From contig NC_087082.1 in the NCBI RefSeq assembly GCF_026151205.1, positions 10,734,901-10,798,900 of the forward strand: 64,000 bases of DNA, in the 5' to 3' direction. How positions within the stretch are numbered: position 1 is the stretch's first letter; every line of letters begins with the position of its first letter. Origin of the DNA: Bolinopsis microptera (taxonomy: Eukaryota > Ctenophora > Tentaculata > Lobata > Bolinopsidae). Below, piece after piece: positions 22,039 to 33,575 of this stretch. The translations under genes were made by a program, and so were the position numbers. The notes beneath the pieces are model-generated. The model did not search any database and was not told the origin of the DNA. It was given only the letters and a program-made list of their open reading frames with translations.

Positions 22039-22712
22039 GGGGGGTTCAGCCTGAAATTTTGGTGAAACTTGATTCTGACATAGCAGACCAACAAACTAGG
22101 ACCTGTTACCAAACTTTTGAGGGGGTCCTAGGGCTTTTTCAAAATGTTCAAAATGTTCCCATGAAATTTTTCATGATTTAGGCCTTATGATTTGCCGAAG
22201 TCACTTTCGCAAAAATCGCGAACTGGGATATGGGCAGTTTTCTTCATTTTTAGTGGTCTTTTGGCCTTAGTCTCCATATTTCTATAAATTTATCAAGCTA
22301 TATATCTCAGAGAATGTATAGTTTAGGCTTACCTTTTATAGAAAGTTGGTCTCATTCAAAAATATTGATAATTTATGGCTCAAAATCTATCAAATGTGGT
22401 GCGTATGCCCAAAAATGGGCAATAGTTTTTGGCTCATAGCTCAATCATTTTTTGTCTAATTCGGATGAGGATTCATATACGAGTTCAGGGGACCACTAGC
22501 TACACGTAGAACACCTAATATCTGGGGATGTTAAGGTAATTTGGCCTAATTGGGCTCAAATATGGGCGCGGCTGCACCACAGGCACCGGTGGGCGGTTGG
22601 AGTCCGGTACCCCCTCAAAAGTTTGGTCACGGGTCTTAGTTTGTTGGTCAACTGCTATGTCAGAATCAAGTTTCACAAAAATTACAGGCTGAACCCCCCC
22701 CCCCCCCCCCCC
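22039..22712. mobile_element. Foldback element with poly-G/poly-C ends at TTAA (upstream of copy A)
   Basis: It begins GGGGGGTTCAGCCTGAAAT and ends in the complement followed by a long C run. TTAA flanks both ends (22035-22038 and 22713-22716). The two halves are inverted repeats carrying words such as GACATAGCAG and TTTTGAGGGGGTCC. The homologous site upstream of copy B (about 27840) reads CATCTTTAAACGAAATAAAA without an insert, which is the empty site. Confidence 0.8.
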
Positions 22713-22716
22713 TTAA

Positions 22717-23039
22717 ACGAAATAAAATTCTTCATATCCAAGTTATAAACAGCAATAAGGTAAGCATCTGGTCTTCTATTAATTCAAAAAAGTAAAAAGC
22801 ATTGGCAAGTGATTTAGGGGGAACGACTAACGAGGCATCTGTTGTAAATTCAGTCTGTGAAGGTACAAATCAAACTGACAAAATCTAAGGAATGGTGGCT
22901 GGATTTAGATGAGCACTCAATTAGATACTTAGTGCAGAGAGCAGAGAACATGCCTGTTATTGGCTGGTAGTAGTACTACCACTGAATGCAAGTGATATGT
23001 GATAAGATAAGAGATATGAGAAAACCTGAGATGATGGGG
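22717..23039. other. Conserved upstream sequence of copy A
   Basis: It aligns by eye with 27845-28235 upstream of copy B (shared words include GAATGATGGCTGGATTTAGA-like and GTTGGTAGTAGTACT-like strings), so it belongs to the SLC17 duplication unit. No coding signal. Confidence 0.5.
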
Positions 23040-23042
23040 TTA

Positions 23043-23275
23043 GGGGGGGGGGCAGCCTGAAATTTGTGTGAAACTTGATTCTGACATAGCAGTTGACCAA
23101 CAAACTAAGACCCGTGATCATATTTTTGAGGGGGTCCCAGACCCCAAATCACCTTAACATGCCCAAAACCCAAAAACTATATACCCATGTTTGGGCATAC
23201 GCACCAAATTTGATAGATTTTGGCCAATAAATTGGTCAAATATCAATATTTCAGGCTGGACCCCCCACCCCTAAT
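23043..23275. mobile_element. Short member of the TTAA foldback family
   Basis: It starts GGGGGGGGGGCAGCCTGAAAT and ends TTTCAGGCTGGACCCCCC. It contains the same internal words as the 22039-22712 element. The equivalent position upstream of copy B (about 28232) is GAGGTTAAAAAGC without an insert. Confidence 0.6.
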
Positions 23276-23426
23276 TTAATACAACGATTCAAAATTGGAT
23301 CTCAAAGAAACACGACGCCTCATTATCAGGTCATCTTAACAAACTCACATACAACATAATGTAAGATAATACTAGCCTATCAATACTAGCCTAGTATTAC
23401 GTGATGGGCGCTCAGAATTAAATTTA

Positions 23427-23690
23427 CTCTAATGCGGTTGGTTTCAACTGAGCGAGTTTATGCTTTTGCACAATTTTAACTTTTGCACTGTCTATACTTT
23501 CGCAATTCAACTACGATAGTGAAGTCCCGGCCGTAGGCACGGGTTACACTAGTTATAATATACTAGTGTAACCCGTTCCTATAACGGCCGGGACTTCACT
23601 ATCGCAGTTGAATTGCAAAAGTACAAACAGTACAAAAGTTTAAACGTTGCAGAAATATGAACTCCCTCATTCGAACCGGCCGCATTAGAG
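23427..23690. mobile_element. 264-bp palindromic element
   Basis: It starts CTCTAATGCGG and ends CCGCATTAGAG. The two arms of about 120 bp are inverted repeats, and the centre ACTAGTTATAATATACTAGT is nearly perfect. The element should form a cruciform or hairpin. No target-site duplication is evident. Copy B's upstream region has no counterpart. Confidence 0.75.
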
Positions 23691-23975
23691 TTCCTAACAC
23701 GTAGCTCTTTACTAATTTTCATGGAGTGATTAAATTTTGTTCGGCTACATGTCATTTAATTATTCTACTGTGTTACTGTTTCAAGGATAACTAAGTCATT
23801 ATGTAACCCGATTTACGGTCCGTTGAACCTGCACCATGATCATTAGCGGGGGATGACAATTAAGTTTCGTAAAAATAGGAGCGGAACAGATTAATGAAGG
23901 AAAAGTGGGTGCAAAACCGTACACCACATACGACTGATACAGCACTCTGATCTACCTTTTTCAAGCTCTGTTCTG

Positions 23976-24200
23976 TCAGTGCAGTTTCCGGCGGGACCTT
24001 TGAAACAGCTTTACTGTATTTAACCTGATCTCAGCTTGTACACTTTCCTGAACGGCAGATTCCACGGTGGTCTGAACAGATTCCAACTGCTTTAATTTAC
24101 CCTCAAGAAGTTCACTCTGCAGTTTGATAACCAAATTTTGTTGCCGAATAAGAAAGCTCTTCAACTCCGAGCCGCATCTTATTTCATTTTCATAGCTTCT
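23976..24200 (-). CDS. Possible coiled-coil exon, unrecognised
   Basis: A 75-codon frame follows a good acceptor (ATTTGTCAG) and ends in TGA at 23976; donor-like sites lie at about 24000 and 23957. The peptide (for example LIRQQNLVIKLQSELLEGK and QTTVESAVQESVQAEI) is a heptad-like, charged helix. It occurs once in the window, unlike its duplicated neighbours. It may be a single exon of an unassembled gene or a chance frame. Confidence 0.3.
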   Translation of the reverse strand, partial: RSYENEIRCGSELKSFLIRQQNLVIKLQSELLEGKLKQLESVQTTVESAVQESVQAEIRLNTVKLFQRSRRKLH

Positions 24201-24243
24201 CTGACAAATAGATATTATATAAAATATAAATCGTAAGGAATAC

Positions 24244-24303
24244 CTGATGTTGGTATGTAAAATATAATCCATTGTAAACCCGTAACTCAGCAACAAAACT
24301 AGA
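24244..24303 (-). pseudogene. Relic of SLC17 exon 2 (block 1)
   Basis: The frame LVLLLSYGFTMDYILHTNI matches the second half of SLC17 exon 2, with a donor ATCAG|GTATTCC in the same phase. The 5' part and acceptor of the exon are replaced by unrelated sequence with an in-frame stop. Relics of the same kind lie at 29171 and 34384. Confidence 0.6.
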
Positions 24304-24483
24304 TCTGAACTTTGGGACTGTCACCCTGAAGTGAAAAACTATTAAATTAAGCTTTTTTAGCATCTGCATTAAAAGCTAAGATCTAATGAAATATTATATA
24401 AAGAAGATCAAGAGAAGGAAAATTAAAATTCTTCCTTGCTAATGCGGATAAAACTAAATTATTTATCTTTTAGCCGGTCTTAC

Positions 24484-24585
24484 CTTTCTTCAGTGGCAGA
24501 ACACTAAAGTTTATGACGAATTCATATGAATGATCTTCTTTCATCTTGAACCAGTTGTTTCGGTATGCCATTACTTTTAAACCTC
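24484..24585 (-). CDS. Duplicated exon-like block of unknown gene, block 1
   Basis: This 102-bp segment has an acceptor (CGTAG|GAGG) and a strong donor (AAAG|GTAAGA). It encodes 33 residues beginning GLKVMAYRNNWFKM and ending INFSVLPLKK. The same exon is kept open in blocks at 29399-29500 and 34618-34719. Joining it to the next acceptor (GGTGACAG) gives an immediate TGA in all three blocks, so it may be a last coding exon. No family was recognised. It could also be an alternative 5' exon of the SLC17 copy downstream. Confidence 0.4.
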
Positions 24586-25275
24586 CTACGAAAAGATACC
24601 ACATTAATTAAAGAAAATAATAGAAAAAACAAATAATATCTGTTTTAACAAACTTGTTGAGTTTTTCTCGTGAAACCAGCTGAAGATCGAAAACTCTAGC
24701 AAGGAGTTCGAACAATTGCATAGTCTAATATGAATTTGGAACACTTGGCGAATATTGATAAGCATATTTGTGGAAGCTTTACATAGTGCAAACAACTCTC
24801 ATAAAATTAAAGCTCGTTATTCACAATAATTAAATTTCATCGTGTGACAAAGAACAAAAACAAGTTTATTTCCTGAGTTTTAAAATCTGCACAAAACATA
24901 TCTAAATACAATGTGATTCGTCATGACGTAACAAATGAAATCAAAAAATAAAATCAAAAACAATTCATACTTTCTGACATAAATTAGATTTAACAATAGT
25001 TGGTCAATTAAAAATAAAGCATAAACAAAGGTACACTCAACAAAACAATCATTCTTCTGAATATAAAAATACTCATACTGTAACCACTACATAATTATAA
25101 CAAATATCAATTTTAAAACAACAAATAATTACTTTTAGTCACTAGCCAGTGAATGTGTGTAATAGGATGAAAACACTTTATCACCTTATTATTCAGTCAA
25201 TGAAGAGCTCAAATACATATCAGTTACAAGTCAGAGTCCTGGAAAGTGTAATCCTCTAAATACCGAATCCCCTGC
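24586..25275. other. Spacer within the SLC17 duplication unit
   Basis: AT-rich sequence repeated with small changes at 29501-30094 and 34720-35410. The part nearest 25275 should be the 3' untranslated region of copy B. No gene was recognised. Confidence 0.5.
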
Positions 25276-27793
25276 TCATGCTTCGACATCAGTATACATA
25301 ATATCTTCATCCCTCACAGACGTTTCCTCCTCCAACCCATGGGAATTCCAGGGCTGAACTTCTGCAGAACCAAACACACAGTACTGTACAGATCCAAACA
25401 TCCAGACTGCTGAAGCCGATAGGAAGGCTATCTTCCAACGTTCATGCAGTTTCTCATAATCGTCTGGATCAACATCGTTGACAAGGAATCCAACAGCGAT
25501 GGGGCCCAGGATTCCAGCTACAGCACTAAGGCCGTTACCAATACCGCAGAGGATCACAGAAAAGCGAGGAGAGAGATCAACATAATTCACATAATAGCAG
25601 AGGTTGGCGTAACCCTGGAAATACATTGTTATGTTCAAGAGAATCAGAATGGGGACATTGTTCTCACAGTAGGCCATGGCAGCCAGAAGAATGGCCGGAA
25701 TAATCTGGGCAGCAACACTACAAAATTTTCTTGTCCATGTTTTTGACAGTATTCCGTTTCTTATAAGAAGATCAGAAAAGTATCCACCGGAAGTGTAACC
25801 AAGGTAAATCATGACGTAAGGTAGCGAGGCTATAAACCCGGAGTCTTTCATGTTGTACTGCAAAACTTCGATCATAAACTTGGGAATGTCTGACAGTAAC
25901 ATGAAGAATCCATACCTGAGAAATTTCGGATTGAATTTCATATTTCGAAAATAAAGGGTTAAAGATTCTTAACTTTTTCTTAAATTTAAAAGTTACGAGT
26001 AGAAATAGTCATTCTTCGATATATTAACATTAACTCATTAACGTAAAAAAATTATGATTAACATACCCATTACACATGTGCATGACACAAGTTGACCGAA
26101 ATCGTCCGCTCTTCAGAATACTTTTCCAAGGTATTTCAGATATCTGAACTGCTTTCTTAGGGACTGTAGTCGCGGCCAAGTATTCCCTTTCAGCGTTGGA
26201 AGTCCAGTATGATGTGGCCGGATCATCTCTAACAAAGACAAACCATAGCAGAGCCCATAGTACTCCACAGCCTCCATACACATAGAAAAGACTGGGCCAG
26301 CCCTCTAAAAAGCTACCAGAAGCTAACAGTCCAGAAACAGAGTTCGCCAGGACAGCCCCTAAATACTGACCCCCGGAACTTAAAGCTGAAAATGTGGCAA
26401 ACTGAGAAGTAGGGGCCCAGGTTGCTATGATGTTCAGGGCCACCGGGAATGTTACACCTTGCCCCAATCCAATGAAAAGACGCAGTGCAATAAACAGCCA
26501 AAAGTTGACACCAGAGATAAAAGGACAAAGGAAGGTTGCTAGGATGGCGATGAAGAGGCCGATACCAAAGACTTTGCTGGCCCCAAAATAACAGCATATC
26601 ACAGCGCCCGGAAGCTGCGTGGCCCAGTATCCCCAGAAAAAGGAGCTCAAAACGTAACCTAGAAAAAATATGTAAAAGTTTTAATCTGGAACAAATGCGA
26701 ATGTATATTGTATAACTCTCACGATATCATTATGTTATAATTATTTTGTTCACAATAATATCTTTGCAATATTTGTACAACGTTTAAGTACAAGGAAATA
26801 GTTGGTCACTGGCTATGGGGCCAAGCTTCATCGAATTTAAAAACCGTTTGAGTTTAAAACTGGACTTGAGAAACATAGAAAATACAGGATAAATAAGTAC
26901 CTTGTTGTTCCTGGGACCAACATCTTGTTTCATTTTCAGTACAATGTTCTGGTGCAGCCACCATATCACTATCCAACGCGAAACTGAAAAATCATCATTC
27001 AATCAAAAATAATTATCTTAAATAAGGGGAGGGGGTTGTGAAATGAAATTAGAGCAGTAGTGAGGGACTGAGGTTAACTGGAAATCGTGGCTGTGATAGG
27101 AAAAAATATGAACGAACAATACAGTCAGTAAAATTATATAAGAATCGAACAAGCCATCAACAGAGCTGAAATGTACCTAAATAAGAACTTAGAACACACT
27201 GTACCTTATGTTCATACGTAGGATGTAGTCCATTATGAACCCACAACACACCAGCAAAACTATCACATATCTAAACCAGCCCTGGTGGAAGAAAAAAAGG
27301 TTAAACAAAAAAAAGTAAAATGTGCTTTCTCCTTTTAACCAATAGCCCACATGAATAGAAATCTGATAATCACACCGTTAAAATGGCGCGGAAAATATTG
27401 GGGTCAGTTCGCAGTGTTAATGTTTGTTTGTTTGGTGACTGGTTTATTAGCCAGTCAATGTTTACGAATATAATAACTTTATTACTTAATTATAAAATAC
27501 AAAAATTAAAAAGATGATTTATTGATTTAAACAAAAGATCAAGCACACTGTGCTTCCAGTTAATTTGGTAAAGTGTAAAATACACAATCCATCATCAAAG
27601 CACGTGAAAACTGTGTGTGACAATTAATAAAATAATCAACAAATATTAGATAATAATATAATAATATAATAAACAATTATTAGATAATTAATAACGAATA
27701 ACTTACAGCGGGTTTAACACTTTTAACAGATGTTTTGTTCGGTGCACAGTTCTCCCTCCTCCCACCGAGCAAAGGAAATATTTCACCTTTCAT
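25276..27793 (-). CDS. SLC17-like anion transporter, copy B (five exons)
   Basis: Exons (minus strand): 27793-27707, 27281-27205, 26983-26901, 26658-26067 and 25915-25276. Exon lengths equal those of copy A, except exon 1 (87 bp; three extra codons) and exon 5 (21 bases shorter). All frames are open. Exon 1 again begins MKGEIFPLLGG, so A and B share the acidic dileucine N-terminus. The C-terminus is altered: SVRDEDIMYTDVEA and stop, where A, C and D end YAEESSRGFGI. GLGQGVTFP shows the same glutamate-to-glutamine change as the other copies. Probable sialin/VGLUT-like transporter. Confidence 0.9.
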
Positions 27794-29170
27794 ATTATGT
27801 TCAACTGAAACAACGTCTATCAGGCAAATCTACAACATCTTTAAACGAAATAAAAGCTCTTCATATTAGTTATAAACAACAATAAGGTAATCTGGGCTTC
27901 TATTAATTCAACCGAGCCCTAAACAATCGAATTCGTGTTCTACTAGCCTGTCACGTGACCAAAACAGTTTTTTGCTCAGTGCCCTCCTGTCAAAAGTCAA
28001 AAAATTAAAAATCATTGGCGAGTGATTTAGTGGAATCGAGGCATCTGATATCAATTCAGTCAGTGAAGGTACGAATCAAACAGACAGAATTTAAGGAATG
28101 ATGGCTGGATTTAGATGAGCACTCAATTAGATAATTAGTGCAGAGAGCAGGCCTTTTATCGGCTGGTAGTAGTACTGCCACAGGGTGGTATGTGATAAGA
28201 TAGGAGATATGAGAAAAATGGAGATGATGAGGTTAAAAAGCAATTATTCAATAAAACAATACAAGATTAGATATGTATCTCAAAGAAACACGACGCCATT
28301 TTATCAGGTTATCTTTACAACTTTACAAAATCACACGAAACATAATATAAGACAATACTAGCCTATCATAATAATTATATGGACACGATCATTTTAAGTT
28401 GAGGATATTTGTACGAATTAAACAAGAATTGCGCCCGTTGTTTCGTTTGGCGGACGCTAGATTTCCGTTCACTATAACTTAAAGTATTTAAGCTCCAAAT
28501 AGCTCACTTCATAATAATATTGATAAATTATGCATTAAATACGGGGAACACTCGAAATCCAATTCAATTGCTGTAGAACTTAAATTGTATCTGTAATTCA
28601 AGAAACTGTTAGCAATTTAAGTAAACTATATTATATAATACTCGTATACACATCAATACACTAATACACTACGCGTGCCACGTACAAATTGGGCTTACAA
28701 CTTAATATTATAATATATTAAAATACACTCGCGCCGCGAATTTATTAACCAAAAGCTATCTATAATTCACATCTCCGCAAGCTCAAGCAATCCTCGCGCG
28801 CGGATATTTCGTTCTATGGTAACGGACGTAAGGAACACGACATATTTAAACCCACCTAGCTACCGCAATCTCCAAAATCCACTTTTTTCTGCAAAAAACG
28901 TCCATTCGTAACCTTTCACTATTGCCTTTTTTTAAAAGGGTGTGAACGGAAAAAATTGCATTTTTGACATTAGTGGCATAAATTTGACGTTTATCACTAC
29001 TAGAGTATTGTCAAAAGTACTGAAAATCAACCACGTGACCCATACTTCCAATGATGCCCGCAACTATATCAAAAGCATCGGAAAGAAGAATTACTTTAAA
29101 AAATCAGTAAGATACAAAAATAAATAAAATATAATAAATAGATATATAAATTGTAAATTGTAAGTAATAC
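27794..29170. other. Upstream region of copy B
   Basis: The part to about 28240 matches the upstream region of copy A and lacks A's foldback insertions. The rest, to 29170, is AT-rich, with no recognised gene. A 61-codon plus-strand frame at 28942 is lysine-rich and unlike any family I know. Confidence 0.5.
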
Positions 29171-29228
29171 CTGATGTTAGTATGTAGGATGTTTTCCATT
29201 ATAAACCCGTAACTAAGCAACACAACTA
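29171..29228 (-). pseudogene. Relic of SLC17 exon 2 (block 2)
   Basis: Reads LVVLLSYGFIMENILHTNI with donor ATCAG|GTATTAC. It has the same truncation as the block-1 relic. Confidence 0.55.
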
Positions 29229-29398
29229 GATCTGAACTTTGGGACTGTCACCCTAAAGTGAAAAACTATTAAATTAAGCTTTTTTAGCAGCTGCATTAAA
29301 AACTACGATGTAATGACATAATATATAAAGAAGACAATCGAAAGTCTTCCTTGCTAATGCGGATAAAACTAAATTAATTATCTTTTAGCCGGTCTTAC

Positions 29399-29500
29399 CT
29401 TTCTTCAGTGGCAGAACACTAAAGTTTATGACGAATTCATATGAATGATCTTCTAGCATCTTGAACCAGTTCTTTCTGTACGCCATTACTTTTAAACGTC
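29399..29500 (-). CDS. Duplicated exon-like block of unknown gene, block 2
   Basis: Same 102-bp exon as at 24484-24585, open, with a few replacements (RLKVMAYRKNWFKMLED). Donor AAAG|GTAAGACC is conserved; the acceptor is TTGTAG|GACG. Confidence 0.4.
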
Positions 29501-30094
29501 CTACAAAAATTAATTAACAAAAATAATAGAAAAAAACAATAATGTCTGTTTTTATCAAACTTGTTGAGTTTTTGTCATGAAACCAGCTGAAGATCGAAAA
29601 CTCTAGCAAGGAGTTCGAACAATTGCATAGTCTAATATGAATTTGGAACACTTGTCGAATTTTGGTAACATATTTGTGGAAGCTTTACATAGTGCAAACA
29701 AGTTTACTCCTTGAGATTTAAAATCTGCACAAAACATAATATCTAAATACAATGTGATTCGTCATAAAAATGAAATCAAAAAATAAAATCAAAAACAATT
29801 CATACTTTCTGACATAATTGGTCGATTAAAAAATATAGCATAAACAACAGTACACTCAACAAAACAATCATTCTTCTGAATATCAAAATACTCATACTGT
29901 AACCACTACATAATTATAACAAATATCAATTTTAAAACAACAAATAATTACTTTTAGTCGCTAGTCAGTGAATGTGTGTAATAGGATGAAAATATTTTAA
30001 CCTTGTTATTCAGTCAAAACACCGAGTATCATTTGTCAATGAAGAGCTCAAATACCAATCAGTTACAAGTCAGAGCCTTGGACAGTGTAATTCT
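29501..30094. other. Spacer within the SLC17 duplication unit
   Basis: Paralogous to 24586-25275. It contains the presumed 3' untranslated region of copy C. No gene was recognised. Confidence 0.5.
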
Positions 30095-33000
30095 CTAAAT
30101 ACCGAAACCTCGGCTGCTTTCTTCGGCGTAAGCATACAGAAGATCTTCATCCTCCACAGACGTTTCCTCCTCCAACCCATGGGAATTCCAGGGCTGCACC
30201 TCAGCGGAACTAAACACACAGTACTGAAGAGATCCAAACATCCAAACCGCTGAAGCTGATAGGAAGGCTATTTTCCACCGTTCATGCAGTTTATCATGAT
30301 CATTTGGATCAACATCATTGACAAGAAGACCAACAGCGATGGGGCCCAGGATTCCAGCAACAGCACAAAGTCCATTACCAATACCACAGAGGATGGCAGA
30401 GAAGCGAGGAGAGAGATCAGCATAGTTCACATAATAGCAGAGGTGGGCGTAACCCTGGAAATACATTGCTATATTCATAAGAATCAGGATGGGGACATTG
30501 TTCTCACAGTAGGCCATGGCAGCCAGAAGAATGGCGGGAATAATCTGGGCAGCAACACTACACAGTTTCTTGTCCATGTTTTTGACAGTATTTCCGTTTC
30601 TTATAAGAAGATCAGAAAGGTATCCACCGGAAGTGTAACCAAGGTAAATCATGACGTAAGGTAGCGAGGCTATAAACCCGGAGTCTTTCATGTTGTACTG
30701 CAAAACTTCGATCATAAACTTGGGAATGTCTGACAGTAACATGAAGAACCCATACCTGAGGAATTTCGGATTGAATTGCATGTTTCGTAAACAACAGGTC
30801 AAAGATTCTTGAATTTTTCGAAATTTAAAAGTTGAGAGTAGAAATAACCATTCTTCGAGTTTGGCATTATTAACATACCCATTACAAGTGTGTATGACAC
30901 AAGTTGACCAAAATCGTCCGCTCTTCAGAATACTTTTCCAGGGTATTTCAGATATCTGAACTGCTTTCCTTGGGACTGTAGTCGCGGCCAAGTATTCCCT
31001 TTCAGAGGTGGAAGTCCAGTATGATGTGGCCGGATCATCTCTAACAAATACAAACCATAGCAGAGCCCATAGTACTCCACAGCCTCCATACACATAGAAA
31101 AGACTGGGCCAGCCCTCTAAAAAGCTACCAGAAGCTAACAGTCCAGAAACAGAGTTCGCCAGGACAGCCCCCAGATACTGACCACCGCCCCCTAAAGCTA
31201 TAAACGTGGCAAACTGAGAAGAAGGGGCCCAGTTTGCAATGATGTTCAGGGCCACTGGGAATGTTACACCTTGCCCCAATCCAATGAAAAGACGCAGTGC
31301 AATGAACAGCCAAAAGTTGACACCAGAGATAAAAGGACAAAGGAAGGTTGCTAGGATGGCGATGAAGAGGCCGATACTAAAGACTTTGCTGGCCCCAAAA
31401 TAACAGCATATCACAGCGCCCGGAAGCTGCGTGGCCCAGTAGCCCCAGAAAAATGAGCTCAGAACGTAACCTAGGAAAAATATTTTTAATTTTCACTCGA
31501 TGTGGAAATACGTTACCCGAACACTATTATCATTGAATTTAAAGACCGATCTTAAACTGGATAGGATATGTTAATTATCTGTAATGTTAATGAAAAAATA
31601 CAAGAGGCAGAAAAGAAAGCTAAATAAGAACCTTGTTGAGCTTGAGACCAACATCTTGTATCATTTGCAGTACAATTTTCTGGGGCAACCACCATCTCAC
31701 TATCCAACGCGAAACTGAAAAATCATCATTCAATCAAAACTATTCTGTTCGATGTGACTAAGAAGCTGCGTCATGCAACTCCTCTTTTTTCTGAACCCAT
31801 GCTGGTTCGTATTGATCATCATGTTCTCTTCCAAATGACGAACCAGGTTTTTTCTGATGACACACTCAAATGTCTTTATGATGTGCGAGGTTAAAGACAC
31901 TGGTCTATAGTTTGCTGGGTCCGTTCTGTCCCCCTTCTTATAGATAGGGGTGATATATTAGGTCTTTAATTCCGCTGGTATATACCCACTGCTGAACGAT
32001 TCCTGCCAGAGGAGTGTTAGCGGGTCTGCAAGTTGTTCTTTGCAGGCTGTGAGTATCCTAGCAGGAATCTCTCCGTCAGGTGCGGCAGAATAGGGATCCA
32101 GTTCTCCTAATGCTTCAATGATATCTTTTCTTGTGAAGCTTAGCTCATTGAATCCGGAATTCAGTCCCTGAGGTAATCCTTGGCTCTTCATACATTCATC
32201 AATATCAGCACTCATAGGGTTACTAAATACCTTCTGGTACTGCTTCTGAAGTAACTCTGCCTTGATACTGGGGTCGTCCACTAATGCCCCAGTCTCATCT
32301 CTCAACACCGGGATCGTAGATCTGGTCTTCTGAAAACGCTTGGCATACGAAAAGAAGTATTTCGGGTTCTTCTTTATTAGGTGTGCCTAAAGTACAGGGT
32401 GTGCCTAAACTACAGGGTGTGCCTAAACTACAGGGTGTGCCTAAACTACAGGGTGTGCCTACTGCCTAAAGTCTGGTCAGGATTTACGTTTTAAATAACC
32501 TTTTCTCCCCAACTGGAACCTTCGCAGTAAATCGGGGTTTTACTGTGCTAGGATTCGTATGATAGGTAGAACTACAGGGTGCAGTATTCCTAGTTTTATA
32601 TAAATATAACCTGCCCAAGCTAAAAAGCCATGGCAGGGCCAGCAGGCAAAGCCCAGACTAAATCCTACTGAGCTGACTAGTGACTACGTATGAAATAACA
32701 ATAGGGGAATGAACAATGAATAATGTGTACATACATATACATACATATACACATATACATACATATACATATACATTATACAGGTACCATGTATTATAGA
32801 GAGAAGGTGTACCAAAATAAGAATACTAGGTACCTGATGTTGAGAGCAGTACAAGTGTGTACCTAAATAATAACACTAGGTACCTGATGTTGAGAGCAGT
32901 ACAAGTGTGTACCTAAATAATAACACTAGGTACCTGATGTTGAGAGCATTGCAAGTGTGTACCTAAATAAGAACCTAAATACTAACCTAAATAATAACAC

Positions 33001-33508
33001 TAGGTACCTGATATTGATACGTAGGATGTAGTCCATAATAAAGCCGTAACTCAGCAACAAAACTATCACATATCTAAACCAGCCCTGAAGAGAGAAAACA
33101 ACAGGTTAAACACAAACAAGGGATGAAAAATTGAGAGGCGGTGTTATTTCATTAATAATGATTTACATATCGCGACTGTTTAGGTTCTGGGGAGGGCAAG
33201 GGTTGCAGTAGTCTGTAGGTGTTTTTAAAGCAGAAACCTATGTATTTATTAGGCTTGAACAGTTTGATATTCAAATTTTCACCAAAAATGATAATGAGCT
33301 ATTACTAGCTGGGCACCATAATTAACCATAGACATATGGTGTTAAATTATAAAATAATAAACAAATATTAGATAAATAATAACATATAACTTACGGCTGG
33401 TTTAACAGAAGTCTTGCTCTGAACGCTGTTCTCCGCTCCGTCTCCTCCTAGTAACGGAACACTCGAGTCTACAATACCTTCATCTGACATGTCATCATAA
33501 TCCACCAT
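30095..33508 (-). CDS. SLC17-like anion transporter, copy C (five exons)
   Basis: Exons (minus strand): 33508-33395, 33084-33008, 31714-31632, 31470-30879 and 30755-30095. Lengths are 114, 77, 83, 592 and 661, the last four identical to copy A. Exon 1 (MVDYDDMSDEGIVDSSVPLL) is of a different type from A and B but again carries a dileucine near acidic residues. Exon 5 has a pair of compensating one-base indels at about 30565-30595, which replace about ten residues (NTVKNMDKKL where B has ILSKTWTRKF) and then restore the frame. Intron 4 is 123 bp, in frame and without a stop. Intron 2 holds an RT fragment, an 18-bp repeat and about three units of the 50-bp repeat. Confidence 0.88.
31740..32385 (-). 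pseudogene. Non-LTR retrotransposon RT fragment in intron 2 of copy C
   Basis: Minus-strand frame 32308-31958 and its continuation to about 31740 in another frame contain RKDIIEALGELDPYSAAPDG, GDRTDPANYRPVSLTS and NQHGFRKKRSC, the fingers and early palm of a CR1/Jockey-like reverse transcriptase. A frameshift or stop separates the two parts, near 31955, and the catalytic YADD region is missing. Dead fragment, sense to the host gene. Confidence 0.75.
32383..32464. repeat. 18-bp tandem repeat
   Basis: About four to five copies of CAGGGTGTGCCTAAACTA, directly beside the RT fragment. Confidence 0.85.
32708..32790. repeat. (ATACAT)n-like microsatellite
   Basis: Alternating TACATA and CATATA words over about 70 bp, in intron 2 of copy C. 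Confidence 0.7.
32820..33007. repeat. Three units of the exon-2-donor minisatellite in copy C
   Basis: Three units of the 50-bp repeat (GGTACCTGATGTTGAGAGCA...GTGTGTACCTAAATAATAACACTA) lie directly downstream of exon 2 on the coding strand. The unit contains the donor CATCAG|GTACCTAG. The same repeat is massively expanded at the same position in copy D. Confidence 0.9.
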
Positions 33509-33575
33509 CTTAAGTGATTAAAAGGTTTAGAACAAGTAAATAATTAGTAAATAAATAATAAGTAACTAGTTATTA

